Positions 20,236 through 32,205 of a stretch of DNA of 64,000 bases are shown one piece after another. This stretch comes from an endosymbiont 'TC1' of Trimyema compressum (GTDB taxonomy: Bacteria; Bacillota; TC1), in contig NZ_CP014606.1 in assembly GCF_001584725.1 (NCBI RefSeq), positions 1,393,501 to 1,457,500 on the forward strand, read 5' to 3'. Position 1 is the stretch's first letter; every line of letters starts with the position of its first letter. The translations under genes and the position numbers were made by a program. A model generated the notes under the pieces. That model was not told where the DNA came from. It was given only the letters and a program-made list of their open reading frames with translations, and ran no database searches.

Positions 20236-20270
20236 AAAGCCTATAACCATTAGTGTTGTAGGCTTTTTAT
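20236..20270 (+). terminator. Terminator of the tRNA pair
   Basis: 12-bp stem 20236-20247 / 20255-20266 (one G-U pair, 7-nt loop) ending in ctttttattt, directly after tRNA-Phe. Confidence 0.88.
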
Positions 20271-20429
20271 TTAAAATCAAATCGATGAATGCATACTTAA
20301 GTAATATGTTCATGCAGTATCTGTTATAAACTAAAAAACCATATCTAGAAATTAGTTTTTCTAACTACGGTTTATTAAATTACACAAACTATTTTTAATA
20401 TATAGTAGAATTCCTTAAATCATCCTAAC

Positions 20430-20592
20430 ATGGAATCATTTTACAAATCATTCAAGGGAGAGGTAATGCTAATAAAGCAAGAGTCATGCAATCGTAGATA
20501 CACATGAATATCTTGAGGATCACTATAATAAAAAGCGGATGCATTCAAGTTTGGCATACTTAACCCCTTCTCAATTTGAGGTGTCCACCTAA
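20430..20592 (+). pseudogene. IS3-family transposase OrfB, C-terminal remnant
   Basis: MESFYKSFKGEV, then after a frame break YLEDHYNKKRMHSSLAYLTP, the hallmark C-terminus of IS3-family OrfB. Only the last roughly 50 residues survive. It differs from the IS copies at 24203 and 50299, so it is a separate, older element. Repeated gtgtccac motifs at 20581 and 20609 may belong to its right end. Confidence 0.75.
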
Positions 20593-21114
20593 TTATCTTA
20601 ACTATTGTGTCCACTTTTCTATTGACACTCCATTCCGATAAGGTGTTAAAAAAGGAGTCAGCTTTCGATATGTTGTTTGTTCTTAATTTCTTTTGTATGT
20701 AAATTATTTGCTCAACACCATTCAGGTAATAATTGCTAACTGTAAATCAAATATAATTCCTACCTGTTCTTTGAAACGAAAGGAATATTGAATATTCTCT
20801 TTTATAGAAGTAACATACTCTGACATATATCATTTTCAAAACCCATTTCAGCTAGGAATATTTCATATATTTTTAATGCTCTTCTATCATCAAAAATTAA
20901 TCTTGATTAATCAAAGCACCTTCATATATGATTTCAAGCCCCAGCATACTACTCCATCAGGCATTAGAAAGTCAAAAAAGACAGATTTTACATAATAATT
21001 AAAAGGCTAGTTTACACAAAAGAAATTTAATTACTTTTATTTAACTTATAGTATTCAACAGAGTATAAGCCACCTTCGCAATAATACCCCAATCAAAACT
21101 GACTTTAATATCAA
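20593..21114. other. Gene-free, decayed stretch
   Basis: No open frame above about 30 codons looks real. On the minus strand pieces such as LIFDDRRALKIYEIFLAEMG read like protein but are in different frames with stops between them, suggesting a dead gene downstream of the RHS locus. No terminator, tRNA or repeat noticed. Confidence 0.3.
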
Positions 21115-21520
21115 TTATAAGTCATTCCCTTTCTTAATTTTTTCTCTGTATTCAGCCGCTGATAATATGAGAGTAGAACCAACAAACATAGGCCCAATTA
21201 TAATATTAATCTTTTCAATATTTAATCCAAGTATGGCTATCATCAGACACAAATAAACAAAAAATAGCATCTCAATAATTATCATATACTTACTTTTTAT
21301 TTCTGTGACAAGCTTTTTTCTTAAGTAATCAAGTATGATTGCATAATCTAAAAAAAATAAAACATCCAAATAACACCAAACAGCCAGATAAATACAGATC
21401 AATTTTATCTCTCGGAAGTAGCAAAAATATAAAGAAAAATAAGTAGATTTCAAGAATATATCTTCTTAAATCCATAAATATAGAAAACAGTATTTTTTCA
21501 TAAATAACTCCTTCTTTCAA
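21115..21520 (-). pseudogene. Small polytopic membrane protein next to RHS, frameshifted
   Basis: GAAGGAG precedes an ATG near 21503 whose first codons are out of frame (one A missing); corrected, it reads MKKILFSIFMDLRRYILEIY and continues through LYLSGCLVLFGCFIFFRL, breaks again near 21345, then continues LRKKLVTEIKSKYMIIIEML to 21115. Four hydrophobic segments. It starts about 7 nt after the RHS reading frame ends, the position of an immunity gene for an RHS toxin, which is my inference. I recognise no family. Confidence 0.5.
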
Positions 21521-21526
21521 TTATTT

Positions 21527-24202
21527 TTAAAATGTATGAATTTCACGTGAATTTGGCATAAAAGTATCCGTCCTATAGTCAAATTCTAATACAAATACAC
21601 CTGTAGCTCCATTATTAAGTATTTTTTCAATTTCATCACAATGAGTGTTTACTAAGCTTTGCTCAAAAGCAGTAATTGACGATATAAATAAATATAATCC
21701 TGATAATGCTGGATTTTTTAATACCTCAATTTTTCATTGCAGCACCTAAGCCTACTCCTGTAATTAAATCAATAATAGGACTAAATGGAACATTTAGAAT
21801 GGCGCCTAAAGTTATTGGTATGGGCGATATTTCAATTTTATACTGCGGAATAGTCTCAGTGAAAACTCCTCTAACAGTTATGCTTCCAGTAGAAAAATAA
21901 TAAGTTCTTGGTTTACTAAAATCATTTCTATACATATTAACCAGCTTAGTTCCATATTTATTTACTGCATCTGCACTTACATATTGTTTCCACCGTCTCT
22001 CTACTAATGCTACTTCGCTTGGACGTGTAGGATATGCCCAGCCACACATATAATGACCAAGATGACCATCATAATCAACCATAACGATTGGATTGTTGTT
22101 ACAGTATGAATAAACATTTCCATTTTCAATTAGTCTATCATCCATATTAATAAAACGATTAATTTCAGGATTGTAATACCTGCTTTGCAAATAATAAAAA
22201 CCCGTTTCATTATCAAAGAAGTAAGATCTGTATTTAAATGGATTTAATTTTTCTAGTTTTTCTTTTTCACTACCTTCAATACTAATTATCTTACCCCAAG
22301 AATCATATGTGCATTTGATTACTTCGTTTCCTTCACTATCTAAAAGAGCCTCAACATCACTAAATAAGTTTAATTTGTAATAAAATATTTCATCCTCTGT
22401 TCTCAAACTAACTAGTCTTCCCTTACTATCCCTATCAAAAATTATATTTTTATCATTGAAGTTCATTCCGGAAACTTCTTTATTGCTATTTAAACTATAT
22501 CTAGTCTCAATTCCGTTCACATTTTCACTATACCTAATACCATCTTTATTATACTTGTATTCTACTGATAAATCATCTTTAATATATTTTGTTAGATTTC
22601 TTCCAGATTCCCAAGTAAAAGTAGCACCATCGAAAGATAAAGGATTACCTATTTGATCATATTCAATCTTTTTTCCATCATATGAAACTAATTTATCCTT
22701 CCATATATCATCATACAAGTATACTATATCCTTTTCTCCTGATTCCGTAACAATATTCTTATTTAATATATTACCACCTGTATCATATTTAAACTCAGCT
22801 ACTGAATTCCTTCCTAGATTTTCTTCCTTTATTAATTGTCCCATTAAATCATATTTATATATGTTTTTTCCTGCTTCAGAATTTACTTCTGCGATATTAC
22901 CTTTTAAATCATAAATATAGTTATATTCTGAATCATTTATTCTAACTTTATTAATATGATTAATTGAATCTCCTGTTTTCTCATTTTTTCCATATTTATA
23001 TGAATATTTTAAAATACTTTTAACATCATTAAGAATATTTTCCTCTTTTAATCGTTCTAAAGAATCATATGTAAATGACTCCTTAAAAACCACCTTATTT
23101 TTATCAATATCTTTAAGCGTTCTTTCTTTAAGTTTATTATCTTTATCATAAAGCATATTATTTAAATTATTAAAATTACCTTGTTTACTTATAATCTCAA
23201 CTATATTATTTGTATCATCATATTTAAACTTTAAAAAGTCTCCATCGGAATTTACGATAGATCCAATTTGGTTTGATAAAGAGTAATCATAGTATTTTAA
23301 CTCCTCTGTTTTATAATCTATTTCTTTGACTATATTTCCTATTGAATCATACTTAAGCTCAAATGTTAATTTATCATCATTTAATTGTTGGGTTAGTCGA
23401 CTCTTATTATCATACTTAAATTCAGCTTTAGCCCCATTTGAAAGCGTACTTGATTGAATAATCCCTTCAATAGAGTCATAATTATATGTAATAAGATTTT
23501 AGCCTTCTACGCTAACAGTTTTTTGTTGCCCCAATCATCATAGCTAAAATTATATTTATATCCATTTTGAATGATACTACTTAACTTATCTTTATTATAT
23601 ATTGACTCTTTAATGCTTTCTTTAGTTTCATTTATTTTTGTTTTTAACTTCACATTACTTCGGTTTAATGAATTATACTCATAAGTTCTCTTACCTCCTG
23701 TGTTATCATTAACTTCTTTTAATAAACCACTATTAAAATACCATATATTAATTGTCTCATAGCCACTGGCATTACGAATTGATTTAGTAAAATTATCGTT
23801 ATTTTCATATGAAATTTCTTCGCTGTTTTTCAATTCATCCTTTTTGTTAATAATTTTTGATGGTCTGCCTGTCTTTGTATAGTCATATGTAGACTCCACG
23901 CCCATTTCATTTGTTGATTTAGTTAAGTTGTTTTTCCCATCTTTAGAGTATTCGTAAGTGAATTTCCCTCCAGTTGGTGGCGTAATCCCTATAAGGTTAT
24001 TATTAGCATCATAATCAAATTTCCTATTTTTCTCACTTTGATCTTTTACACTAACAACATTGCCCTTATCATCATAAGTATAACTCTGTCCAAATTCTTC
24101 TTTATACAGCTGTATATCAGAAAAGTATGCAGCCTCTCCATTATCTGTATAACGTACCATTACAGTAACTTTATGATAATCTGCTTTTGGTACTATAGGT
24201 TT
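21527..24202 (-). pseudogene. RHS/YD-repeat protein, N-terminally truncated by an IS and frameshifted
   Basis: Starts abruptly at the IS junction (24202) with KPIVPKADYHKVTVMVRYTD, a jelly-roll-like segment, followed by many YD repeats (YTYDDKGNVVSVKDQ, YKYNKDGIRYSENVNG) and the conserved RHS core YRSYFFDNETGFYYLQSRYY...INRFINMD near 22180. After DYDGHLG a variable C-terminal domain follows, which in this family is the toxin. Defects: missing 5' end, an A-run indel near 23520, a Gln-to-TAA codon near 23502, and a frameshift near 21726 after which VFVLEFDYRTDTFMPNSREI ends at 21527. Probably once secreted or surface-bound. Dead. Confidence 0.88.
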
Positions 24203-24239
24203 TGGAAGAATGTCAATAGAGTAGATAGAAAAAGTGAAA

Positions 24240-25108
24240 TTAAGTTTTAATAGAAGTGAAAAAATAGTCTTCTTTGGAATTAGGAGAAAGAATGTTATTA
24301 GCAGAGTGGGGACGTATAGGGGGTTGTAGAAGCCCTCAATGTGTTCAAAGCAGGAAAGCTTAATTTGAGCAAAGGAAGAAAAAGACCTACGAAGAATTTC
24401 TTCTTTTTTCATATATTTAAAAAGGACTCAACGACAGCATTGTCCCAAGGATGAGAAAGCTTAGAAAAAGATTGAATGATACCAAAAGAATCAAGGAGCT
24501 TTCTAAAGATAAAAGAAGTATATTAGGAACCTCTGTCAGAATGAAAAATAAGAGAAGTAGAAGGTTTTTGAGAATAAAAGGCTTTGATAAAAGTATCCTT
24601 AACAAGAGAAGTATCAATTTTAAGAGAGAGCTTCCAAGCAATAATTTTACGAGAAAATAAATCCATAATAACACAGAGATAAGCAAAAGAGGCATTTAAA
24701 TTAATATAGGTAATGTCACTAGCCCAGACTTGATTGGGCTGAGGAACATTAAAATTTTGATTTAGGTAGTTAGGGCAATCAAAATTGGGAATAGACCTCG
24801 GATGAATAAACCGAAGTTTGATAGTAGGCATTTTAGGAAGATTCATGTCAGTCATCAGGCGGCTCGCTCTACCAATACTGATGTTGATGCCATAGTCATA
24901 GGAAAGAAGAGCCTTAATCTTAGATGGGCCAATACGTCTCTTAGTAAGATGACAAATCTCCGAGAATAAGCTGACGGAGTTTTTAATTCTCAATAGTTCT
25001 AGGAGAAAGTTTTTCCGAAAAGTATTTGTAATAGGAGCTGCGGTTCACTTTAAGGACATGACAAAGAAAAGAGATAGCGTGCTGAAAACGAAGGGTATGA
25101 ACAGCCAT
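24240..25108 (-). pseudogene. IS3-family transposase OrfB (copy 1), broken
   Basis: DDE integrase-type transposase. ASDITYI and FHSDRGS supply the two Asp, NAVVES the Glu; the last part (KKEEILRRSFSSFAQ) is in a third frame and forms a fortuitous fusion ORF with the RHS fragment. Stops and frameshifts are the same as in copy 2: TAA after RTIEN, an extra G before the ICHLTKRR segment, TAA after DRGS, a shift after ESFLNI and a 2-nt insertion near the C-terminus. Confidence 0.85.
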
Positions 25109-25389
25109 TAATCTTTGTCTGAGTGAGGCGTGAATATGGCAATTGCTTTTTTTAAAATGATATTTTCCTCCTAGAGTCGAGCATTACGCTTTTGAAGATC
25201 CTTAATCTGCTTAGCGGTTAGAATAGTATCATCATCAATTCTAACCTGAGAATAAAGTTTAATCCACTTGTGTAAAGCAGACATGGAGACACCATATTCT
25301 TTAGAAAGTTGGGATTGAGTTTTACCGTTTTGGTGTAAATTAACAATACTTTTTTTAAATTCTTCATCGTATTTCTTGTAATTATTCAT
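25108..25389 (-). pseudogene. IS3-family transposase OrfA (copy 1), amber stop
   Basis: Helix-turn-helix DNA-binding subunit: YDEEFKKSIVNLHQNGKTQS, LSKEYGVSMSALHKWIK. A TAG after NARL interrupts a frame that otherwise continues EENIILKKAIAIFTPHSDKD and ends on TAATG with the OrfB start. The identical TAG occurs in copy 2. Confidence 0.85.
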
Positions 25390-25467
25390 AATTTTATCCT
25401 TTCTTATGTGTCTACTTATTTAAAACATGTTTCACTTTTTCCTGTCTACTTTTTTAGTATATGTCCA

Positions 25468-25882
25468 AAAATAGCGTGGTCATCATTAATTAAAGGATCA
25501 TCTAAAGCATCTTCCTTATAGCAAAGCTCCATAACAGGTTCTTCTAATACTAAGCCTTCTTCTAACCCTAAGCGTTTTGCCATAGAGCCTGCAACAACAT
25601 TTCTGAGAATAACTTCCAATGGTAAAATACTTGCTTTTTTACAAAGTTGTTCTCTATCACTTAACTGTTTAAGATAGTGAGCGGGAATACCTTTTTTCTT
25701 TTAAATATTCAAAAATAGCAGCTGTGATTTCATTGTTATATATACCTTTGTTATCAATAGTAGACTTCATTTTCCCATTTAATGCAGTAGCATCATCTTT
25801 ATAATAAATAATAACCTCATTTTACTTGTCACTCTGATAAATTGTTTTTGCTTTATCCTCATATAAAAAATTTTTTATCCAT
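25468..25882 (-). pseudogene. purC: SAICAR synthase PurC, truncated by IS copy 1
   Basis: Start ATG at 25882 with AAGGAG upstream. Through several frame changes it reads [55 protein letters not shown] and [28 protein letters not shown], all PurC. It is cut by the IS at 25467, losing the last roughly 90 residues, and also has in-frame stops (TAG/TAA near 25850 and 25825) and an indel near 25700. Directly downstream of purL. Non-functional in de novo purine synthesis. Confidence 0.88.
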
Positions 25883-25903
25883 TACAATTACAATTCTCCT
25901 TCT

Positions 25904-28900
25904 TTATTTAAAATAGTCTATGCCACCTGTAAATAATGCTTGTTCTTTATAACCTATAATATAATATTCTGAAACAAGCCCTCTTCATAGCGCTCTTGTA
26001 TGACCCATTTTCCCTAAAATCCTCCCATTAGGACTCATACTTCAATAGCTTCCATCGGAGCCATTAGGATTGAAAGCACTATCCATTGTTGGACATCCTT
26101 CAAAATCTACATACTGTGTTACAATTTGATTGTTATCTTTCAGCACCTCAATGGTTTCAGTTGATGCTATGAATCTACCTTCACCATGGGAGACAGGTAT
26201 TGTATATATCTCCTAAATCTACATTCATCAACCATGGAGATTGTATAGAAGTAATTTTAGTATTAACCATTTTAGAAATATGCCTATTAATAGTGTTTTT
26301 AAACAAAGTACTATGATTTTCTCCAATATCACCTAAACGACCAAATGGTAATAAACCTGATTTCACCAATGCTTGGAAACCATTGCAAATACCTAAAATC
26401 AAGCCATCTCTCTAAAAATTCATTAACTGAAGTTTTAACTGTTTCATTTAATAATACATTAACAATAAACTTACCACTGCCATCCTCCGGTTCATCACCT
26501 AATGAAAAACCACCGCTTAACATCAATATTTGAGCATTATTAAGGCTTTTAACCATAGCCTCAATGGCTTTTTTTCAATAATTGTTTCTGAACCATTTAA
26601 AAATGGTAATATAATAGTTTCTCCTCCAGCTTTTCTAAAAGCCTTTCCTGTATCATACTCGCAATTGGTACCTGGAAATACTGGAATATAGACTTTTGGT
26701 TTTGCTGCCATAGAATTCCTAAAACGGACTTTCTTATTTAGCATTTCAAAAGATTCTAACAAGCCTTTTTCAGAATCCGTCTTTTCTGGATAAATTTCCT
26801 TTAAAGGCAACTTATAAGCTTCTAAATCAGCCTCAATTGAGATAATCGTACTACCAATAACAATTTCCGAACCTTTTGTTTTTCCTAAAAAAATGCCTTC
26901 TGAAATCGGTTCCTCTGTAGCATTAATGAAAGAACCATAGTCAAATGATTCTATTAGGTCATAAGGAAAATTGACTCCCCCCTTCAAACCCGATGCCATT
27001 ACCTATTGTCATTAAGGAAAGACCTTCTATTAAGCCTCCCTCTTTTAAAGAAATAGCACTCTTAACAATACCCTTTCTATTAAGACTTTCCAGCAAGTTA
27101 AAATTCTTTATTAAGCCTTCATAATTTATAGACCCCAAATTATGCTGATTTTTTAGGAAATATACATACTGTCCCTCTTTTTTTAAATTCAGGCGAAAGA
27201 ACATTATTAACAGAACCTGTAGATACACCAAAAGCAATTAAAGTTGGTGGCACATGAATATTATGAAAAGTACCACTCATACTGTCTTTGCCACCAATAG
27301 CTGGTAAACCAAATGCTAATTGTCCTCTAACAGCACCTAATAATGCTGCAAAAGGCTTACCCCATTTTTCTCTTGCAGTCCCAAGCTTTTCAAAATATTC
27401 TTGAAATGAAAAACGAATTTTGGACCAAGTAGCACCGCTGGCAACTAAACGACTAATACTTTCTATAATTGAATACTGGGCTCCCGTAAAAGGAGACCAT
27501 TCTAATATTTTAGGATTAAAACCATAGGCTAAAAAACTAGCTGTTTCTGAAACACCATCTATAACAGGTATTTTTGGACAGAAGCTTCTACTGGAGTTTC
27601 TTGATATTTCCCTCCAAAAGGCATTAATACTGTTGAAACCCCAATGGAACTATCAAACTGTTCTACTAATCCTTTTTGACTAGCACAATTAATATTATAT
27701 ATTACATTTAACCATGTTTCTTTATTTATCTTCTGCTTATTATCCTTAAAAGGATTAGGAAAACCACCGGAAACAACTTCAACATCATTTTTTTGGCTAA
27801 CGCCATTAGTATCTAAAAATGAACGTTTAATATTTACAATTATTTTATTTTGCCACCTCATCTTTAAGTAACCATGGTCTTTAATAGTTGCAACATGAGT
27901 TACTTCTAAATTTTCTGCTGCTGCTAATAATGTAAATAGGCCATGGTCTTCTTTACTAATGACAACAGCTATTCGTTCCTGAGATTCTGAAATAGCAATT
28001 TCAGTGCCATTTAAACCTGCATATTTTAAAGGTATTTTATCTAAATCTATTTCAATACTTTCAGCTAGCTCACCAATAGCAACACAAACACCACCAGCAC
28101 CAAAATCATTACACTTTTTAATTAAACGAGTACAATGCTCATTTCTAAAAAGTCTTTGTATTTTTCTTTCTTCTGGTGGATTGCCCTTTTTAACTTCGCT
28201 ACCAGCAGTTTCTAGTGATGTTTTCTGATGGCTTTTTGATGAACCTGTAGCACCCCACCAATACCATCTCGCCCTGTTCTTCCACCTAACAAGAGGATAA
28301 CATCACCTGCTTTAGGCTCTTCACGTCGCACATAGTCTCTAGGAACAGCTCCTACAACAGCTCCTACTTCCATATGTTTTGCTTTATAGCCTTCATGATA
28401 AATTTCTTTCACAAAAGTTGTAGCCATCCCAATCTGGTTGCCATAAGAACTAAACCCTAAAGATGCCCCTTTTGAAATTGTAGATTGGGGAAGTTTTCCT
28501 TCTATAGTATCAGCTACCTTTTATTTAATATTTCCTGAGCCACTAATCCGCATCCCTTGATAAACATATGAACGACCTGATAATGGGTCTCTAATAGCAC
28601 CACCTAAACAAGTTGCCGCACCTCCAATAGGCTCAATTTCAGTCGGATGATTATGTGTCTCATTTTTAAACATTAAAAGCCAAGGCTCTTTTTTTCCATC
28701 TACAATAACATCAATATGAATGCTACAGGCATTTATTTCTTCACTAATTTCCTGATCACTTAATTTTCCATTTTGATAAAAAGAACGACCCACAATAGTT
28801 GCTAAGTCCATTAAAGTAACAGGCTTCCCCCCTCTTCCTAAAGATACTCTCAAGTTGATATAGTCAGTAAAGGCTTCTTGTAATTCCTTTTTAAAATCAT

Positions 28901-29621
28901 TGCCTTTAAAAGTTATATTCTCTAAATAAGTTTCAAAGGTCGTGTGTCTACAATGGTCTGACCAGTATGTATCCAACACTTTAATTTCTGTTTCAGCTGG
29001 ATTTCTTTTTCAGTTTCTCTAAAATAGTTTTGGATAAAGACAAGTTCATCAAGAGACATAGCCAAACCCATTTCCCCGTGAAAATCTTTAAGTTCTAGTA
29101 AATTCATTTCAATAAAATAATCAAAAATAATCAAAAATCCGTATTTTTGAAACCTTTTTCATTTCATTTAAAAATAAAGTGGCTTCCATATCTTTAACTC
29201 TATATTCCACAGTATTAATATGATATTTTCTAATTTTTTCTACAGCAGTTTCAGCTAGTTGACCTTCTAATATTAAAAGCTCACTCCAGAAAACTTGAAG
29301 CTCTTTTCCACCTCCTATTAATTGAATAGACTTCACAGCTGAATCTGCTCTTTGGTCAAACTGGCCTGGTAATGGCTCTCTAGCTATGTAGGTTAATCCT
29401 TCTAAAGACAATTCCTTGAGAACCCTATCTGTCATCTCCTCAGCAAAAACAGTTTTTCTGCTTTTTCTAAAATAGATGCTTCTATATTAAAAACATCATA
29501 AACTTGAATTAAACGAATATTTTCCAAGCCACTTATATTAAGTGTTTCTATGAAATATTTTTTAAGACTAAGGCTTTCTGTTTGAAAACTCTCTTTTTTC
29601 AATATAAATCCTTGTGGTCAT
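25904..29621 (-). pseudogene. purL: Phosphoribosylformylglycinamidine synthase (large, fused type), heavily frameshifted
   Basis: About 1240-residue enzyme for the fourth de novo purine step. Fragments in order: MTTRIYIEKRE (start 29621, GGAGGT RBS), PLPGQFDQRADSAVKSIQLI, LDTYWSDHCRHTTFETYLEN, FKNETHNHPTEIEPIGGAAT with GSGNIK, GGRTGRDGIGG, then the glutaminase domain with PKVYIPVFPGTNCEYDTGKA, LSGGFSLGDE, nucleophile [16 protein letters not shown] and the end GHTRAL..GYKEQALFTGGIDYF. The fragments lie in all three frames; I count at least ten frameshifts. Behind a riboswitch-like leader and followed by purC. Clearly dead. Confidence 0.95.
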
Positions 29622-29632
29622 AATACCTCCTT

Positions 29633-29662
29633 AAAATAAAAAGAGACTTTAGTAAAGTCTCT
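29633..29662 (-). terminator. Attenuator terminator of the purL leader
   Basis: Stem agagacttt / aaagtctct (29642-29662, 3-nt loop) followed on the minus strand by TTTTTATTTT and then the purL RBS. The minus-strand loop region reads TACTAAA, complementary to TTTAGTA at the 3' edge of the aptamer (29694-29700), which offers an antiterminator pairing. Confidence 0.85.
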
Positions 29663-29700
29663 CATAACTTAACAGAGATGCTGGTGTATCTCTACTAAAT

Positions 29701-29768
29701 TATGTAGCCTGCTTGTTTACGGTTAGCAGCTAGAAACTATCAAACCTTATTATCAATGATATACATAC
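29701..29768 (-). promoter_or_regulatory. Purine (guanine-type) riboswitch aptamer upstream of purL
   Basis: On the minus strand: P1 TATGTA/TACATA closes the junction; P2 TATCA/TGATA with loop GATAATAAGG; J2/3 GTTTCTA; P3 CTGCT/AGCAG with a loop containing CCGTAAA; J3/1 GCTA. The GG of L2 and CC of L3 can form the kissing pairs, and C in GCTA is the guanine-specifying position. The L2, J2/3, L3 and J3/1 elements match the purine riboswitch consensus. With the terminator at 29633-29662 it should switch purL-purC off when guanine or hypoxanthine is abundant. Confidence 0.85.
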
Positions 29769-29792
29769 TTATTATTTAATTTAAATAACTAC

Positions 29793-31085
29793 CTATAGTC
29801 CTTTTCTCTTATAAATTGCATCAATATTTTTTAAATGATATTTAGGATTAAAACATCCAGCAATTTCGTCTTTAGTTAAAACCTCGCCAATTCCCTTAGA
29901 GTCTTCAACTAACGGTCTATAAGGAATTTTATTTTCCCAAGCTTTCATTGCCAGAGGTTGAACCGTATCATAAGCTTTTTCTCTAGTCCAGCCTTTATTA
30001 ACTAGTGCTAACATAACTTGTTGTGAAAATGTTAAGCCTAATGTTCTATCAATATTCTTAAGCATATTCTCAGGATAAACCATTAGTTGATCTAAAATAT
30101 TTGTAAAGCGATTCAGCATATAGTCAAGAAGCATAGTACTATCTGGTACAATAATTCTTTCAGCAGATGAATGAGAAATATCTCTTTCATGCCACAAAGC
30201 CACATTTTCATAAGCTGTTACCATGTAGCCTCTAATTACCCTTGCACAGCCACACATATTTTCAGAACCTATTGGGTTTCTCTTATGAGGCATAGCACTT
30301 GATCCCTTTTGACCTTTGGAGAAAAACTCCTCAGCCTCCCTTACTTCTGAACGCTGTAAGTGACGGACTTCAATTGCCATTTTATCAATAGTTGTAGCAA
30401 TAGAAGCTAAAGTAGCCATATAGAAACTATGGTTATCTCTTGAAAGAGCTTGTGTAGACACTAACGCATGACTAATACCTAGTTTTTCACAGACATATTC
30501 TTCCACAAAAGGAGGTATATTGGCAAAAGTGCCAACAGCACCAGACATTTTACCTGTTTCAACACCTTTTCGACCTAACTTAAAACGCTCTAAATTACGC
30601 TCCATTTCATCAAGCCATAATAGGAATTTTAAGCCAAAAGTTGTTGGCTCAGCTTGAATGCCATGGGTTCTTCCCATCATAATGGTTTCTTTATATTTAA
30701 TAGCCTGTTTTCTTAAAACTGCCATTAATTTTTCAATATCTTGTTCTAGAATATCATTGGCTTGCTTAAATAAATAACCATAGGCTGTATCAACAACATC
30801 TGTAGAAGTTAAACCATAATGAATCCATTTTCTTTCTGATCCTAAGGTCTCACCAACGGCTCTTGTAAAAGCAACTACATCATGACGAGTCTCAGCCTCT
30901 ATTTCTAAAATTCTCTCAATAGAAAAACTTGCATTATCTCTAATTTTTTTTACATCTTCTTTGGGAATATCGCCAAGCTCACTAAAAGCTTCAGTCGCTA
31001 GAATCTCTACCTCTAACCAAGCTTTAAAACGGTTATCATCCTCCCAAATTTTTCTCATTGCGGGTCTACTATAACGAGTAATCAT
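29793..31085 (-). CDS. purB: Adenylosuccinate lyase
   Basis: Cleaves fumarate from adenylosuccinate (giving AMP) and from SAICAR. 430 aa: [10 protein letters not shown] near 91-100, catalytic TH in MMGRTHG at 137-142, and the fumarase/aspartase signature [15 protein letters not shown] at 261-275 with the mobile catalytic Ser. The only undamaged gene in the purE-K-B-L-C cluster, 10 nt downstream of the purK remnant. Its role in IMP-to-AMP conversion with purA explains its retention. Confidence 0.96.
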   Translation of the reverse strand: MITRYSRPAMRKIWEDDNRFKAWLEVEILATEAFSELGDIPKEDVKKIRDNASFSIERILEIEAETRHDVVAFTRAVGETLGSERKWIHYGLTSTDVVDTAYGYLFKQANDILEQDIEKLMAVLRKQAIKYKETIMMGRTHGIQAEPTTFGLKFLLWLDEMERNLERFKLGRKGVETGKMSGAVGTFANIPPFVEEYVCEKLGISHALVSTQALSRDNHSFYMATLASIATTIDKMAIEVRHLQRSEVREAEEFFSKGQKGSSAMPHKRNPIGSENMCGCARVIRGYMVTAYENVALWHERDISHSSAERIIVPDSTMLLDYMLNRFTNILDQLMVYPENMLKNIDRTLGLTFSQQVMLALVNKGWTREKAYDTVQPLAMKAWENKIPYRPLVEDSKGIGEVLTKDEIAGCFNPKYHLKNIDAIYKRKGL

Positions 31086-31095
31086 TTATATCCTC

Positions 31096-32205
31096 CTAAT
31101 TTTTAAGAACCTTTTCTTTGAATATATTTCTATCTTCTTCAGTACTTTTAACAAAAGTAACATGGCCCATCTTCCTATTTTCTCTACTTTCTTTTTTACC
31201 ATAGAGATGAACATGACTTGTTGCAGGCATTTCTTTAAGCCAAGTTAAACATTTATCCATATGCTGTCCTAGTAAATTATACATATAGGTTTCAGCAATT
31301 AAATCTGTTATACCTAAAGGCAATCCACAAATGACTCTAATATGCCGTTCAAACTGACTGGTAAAACAACCCTCTATTGTATAGTGTCCTGAGTTATGAG
31401 GTCGAGGCGCCATTTCATTAATATAAATCTCTTTGCCTTTAATGAAAAACTCAATAGCTAAAGTACCATAAAATCCTAAAGCTTTAATAAGTTCTAAAGC
31501 TTTTTCTCAATAGCTTTCCTTGCCTTTGTACTAATAGGTCCAGGCACTTTTGTTTCAGCTAAAATATTATTTTATGAATATTATAGCCTATTGGAAATAG
31601 CTTAACTTCTCCTGTTGTACCCCGAGTTCCTACAACAGAGGCTTCATAATCAAAAGAGATAAATGCTTCTAATATGCAAGGTACTTTTAAAAGAGCAACA
31701 CAGCTTTTAAGCTGTCTCTTACCTTTAAGTACAATTTGTCCTTTACCATCATAACCATCTTGTCGTGTTTTTAAAACGCAGGGAAAACCAATCTCTTTGA
31801 CAGCCTCTTCTAAGTCGGAAAAACTATTCACCTGTTTATAGGGGGCAACTTTACCACCTGCTTTTAAAATAGCATTTTTTTCACCAAGCGATCTTGAGTT
31901 ATTCTCAATGTTTCATTACCTTGGGGAATATACAAATAATCCATATCCTTTAGAATAGCTAAATTATCAATATTTTCAAACTCATAAGTTAAAACATCTA
32001 CTTTATTTTCTAATGCTTTATAACCTGTCTCGTCTTTAAAGGAAGCTACTATATGACTATCTGCTACTTCAATTGCCGGTCCTGATTCTTGTTCATCTAA
32101 GATAATAACAGAGTAACCCATAGCTTTAGCCGCTAATGTCATCATTTTCCCTAGCTGTCCGCCACCAACAATTCCAATGTTACTACCAGGTAAAATAACC
32201 TGCAT
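31096..32205 (-). pseudogene. purK: N5-carboxyaminoimidazole ribonucleotide synthase, frameshifted
   Basis: ATP-grasp enzyme. Fragments: IGIVGGGQLGKMMTLAAKAM (from 32205), then after a shift near 31865 GFPCVLKTRQDGYDGKGQIV (31831-31559), a further shift, and MAPRPHNSGHYTIEGCFTSQ FERHIRVICGLPLG to 31096. At least three frameshifts. The start overlaps the purE stop as TAATG. Dead. Confidence 0.92.

Larger units (their letters stand above)
24203..25467 (-). mobile_element. IS3-family insertion sequence, copy 1 (1265 bp)
   Basis: Ends TGGACATATAC... and ...ATTGACATTCTTCCA form imperfect terminal inverted repeats of about 39 bp sharing the inner block gtaga.ag.aaaaagtgaaa. It is the same length as, and wherever I compared base by base identical to, copy 2 at 50299-51563, in opposite orientation. 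One flank is RHS, the other purC, and no target duplication is seen (ggttt left, aaaat right), so the original insertion site has been rearranged. Both transposase frames are broken. Confidence 0.9.

Noticed and set aside
23507..24412. 301-codon ORF as a novel fusion protein
   Set aside because: Its first 70 codons are the out-of-frame 3' end of the IS transposase and the rest is RHS; it is an accidental junction across the IS end at 24203.
24450..24660. Antisense 69-codon ORF inside IS copy 1 (and its twin in copy 2)
   Set aside because: Arg/Lys-rich frame opposite the transposase, present only because the two copies are identical; no start signals.
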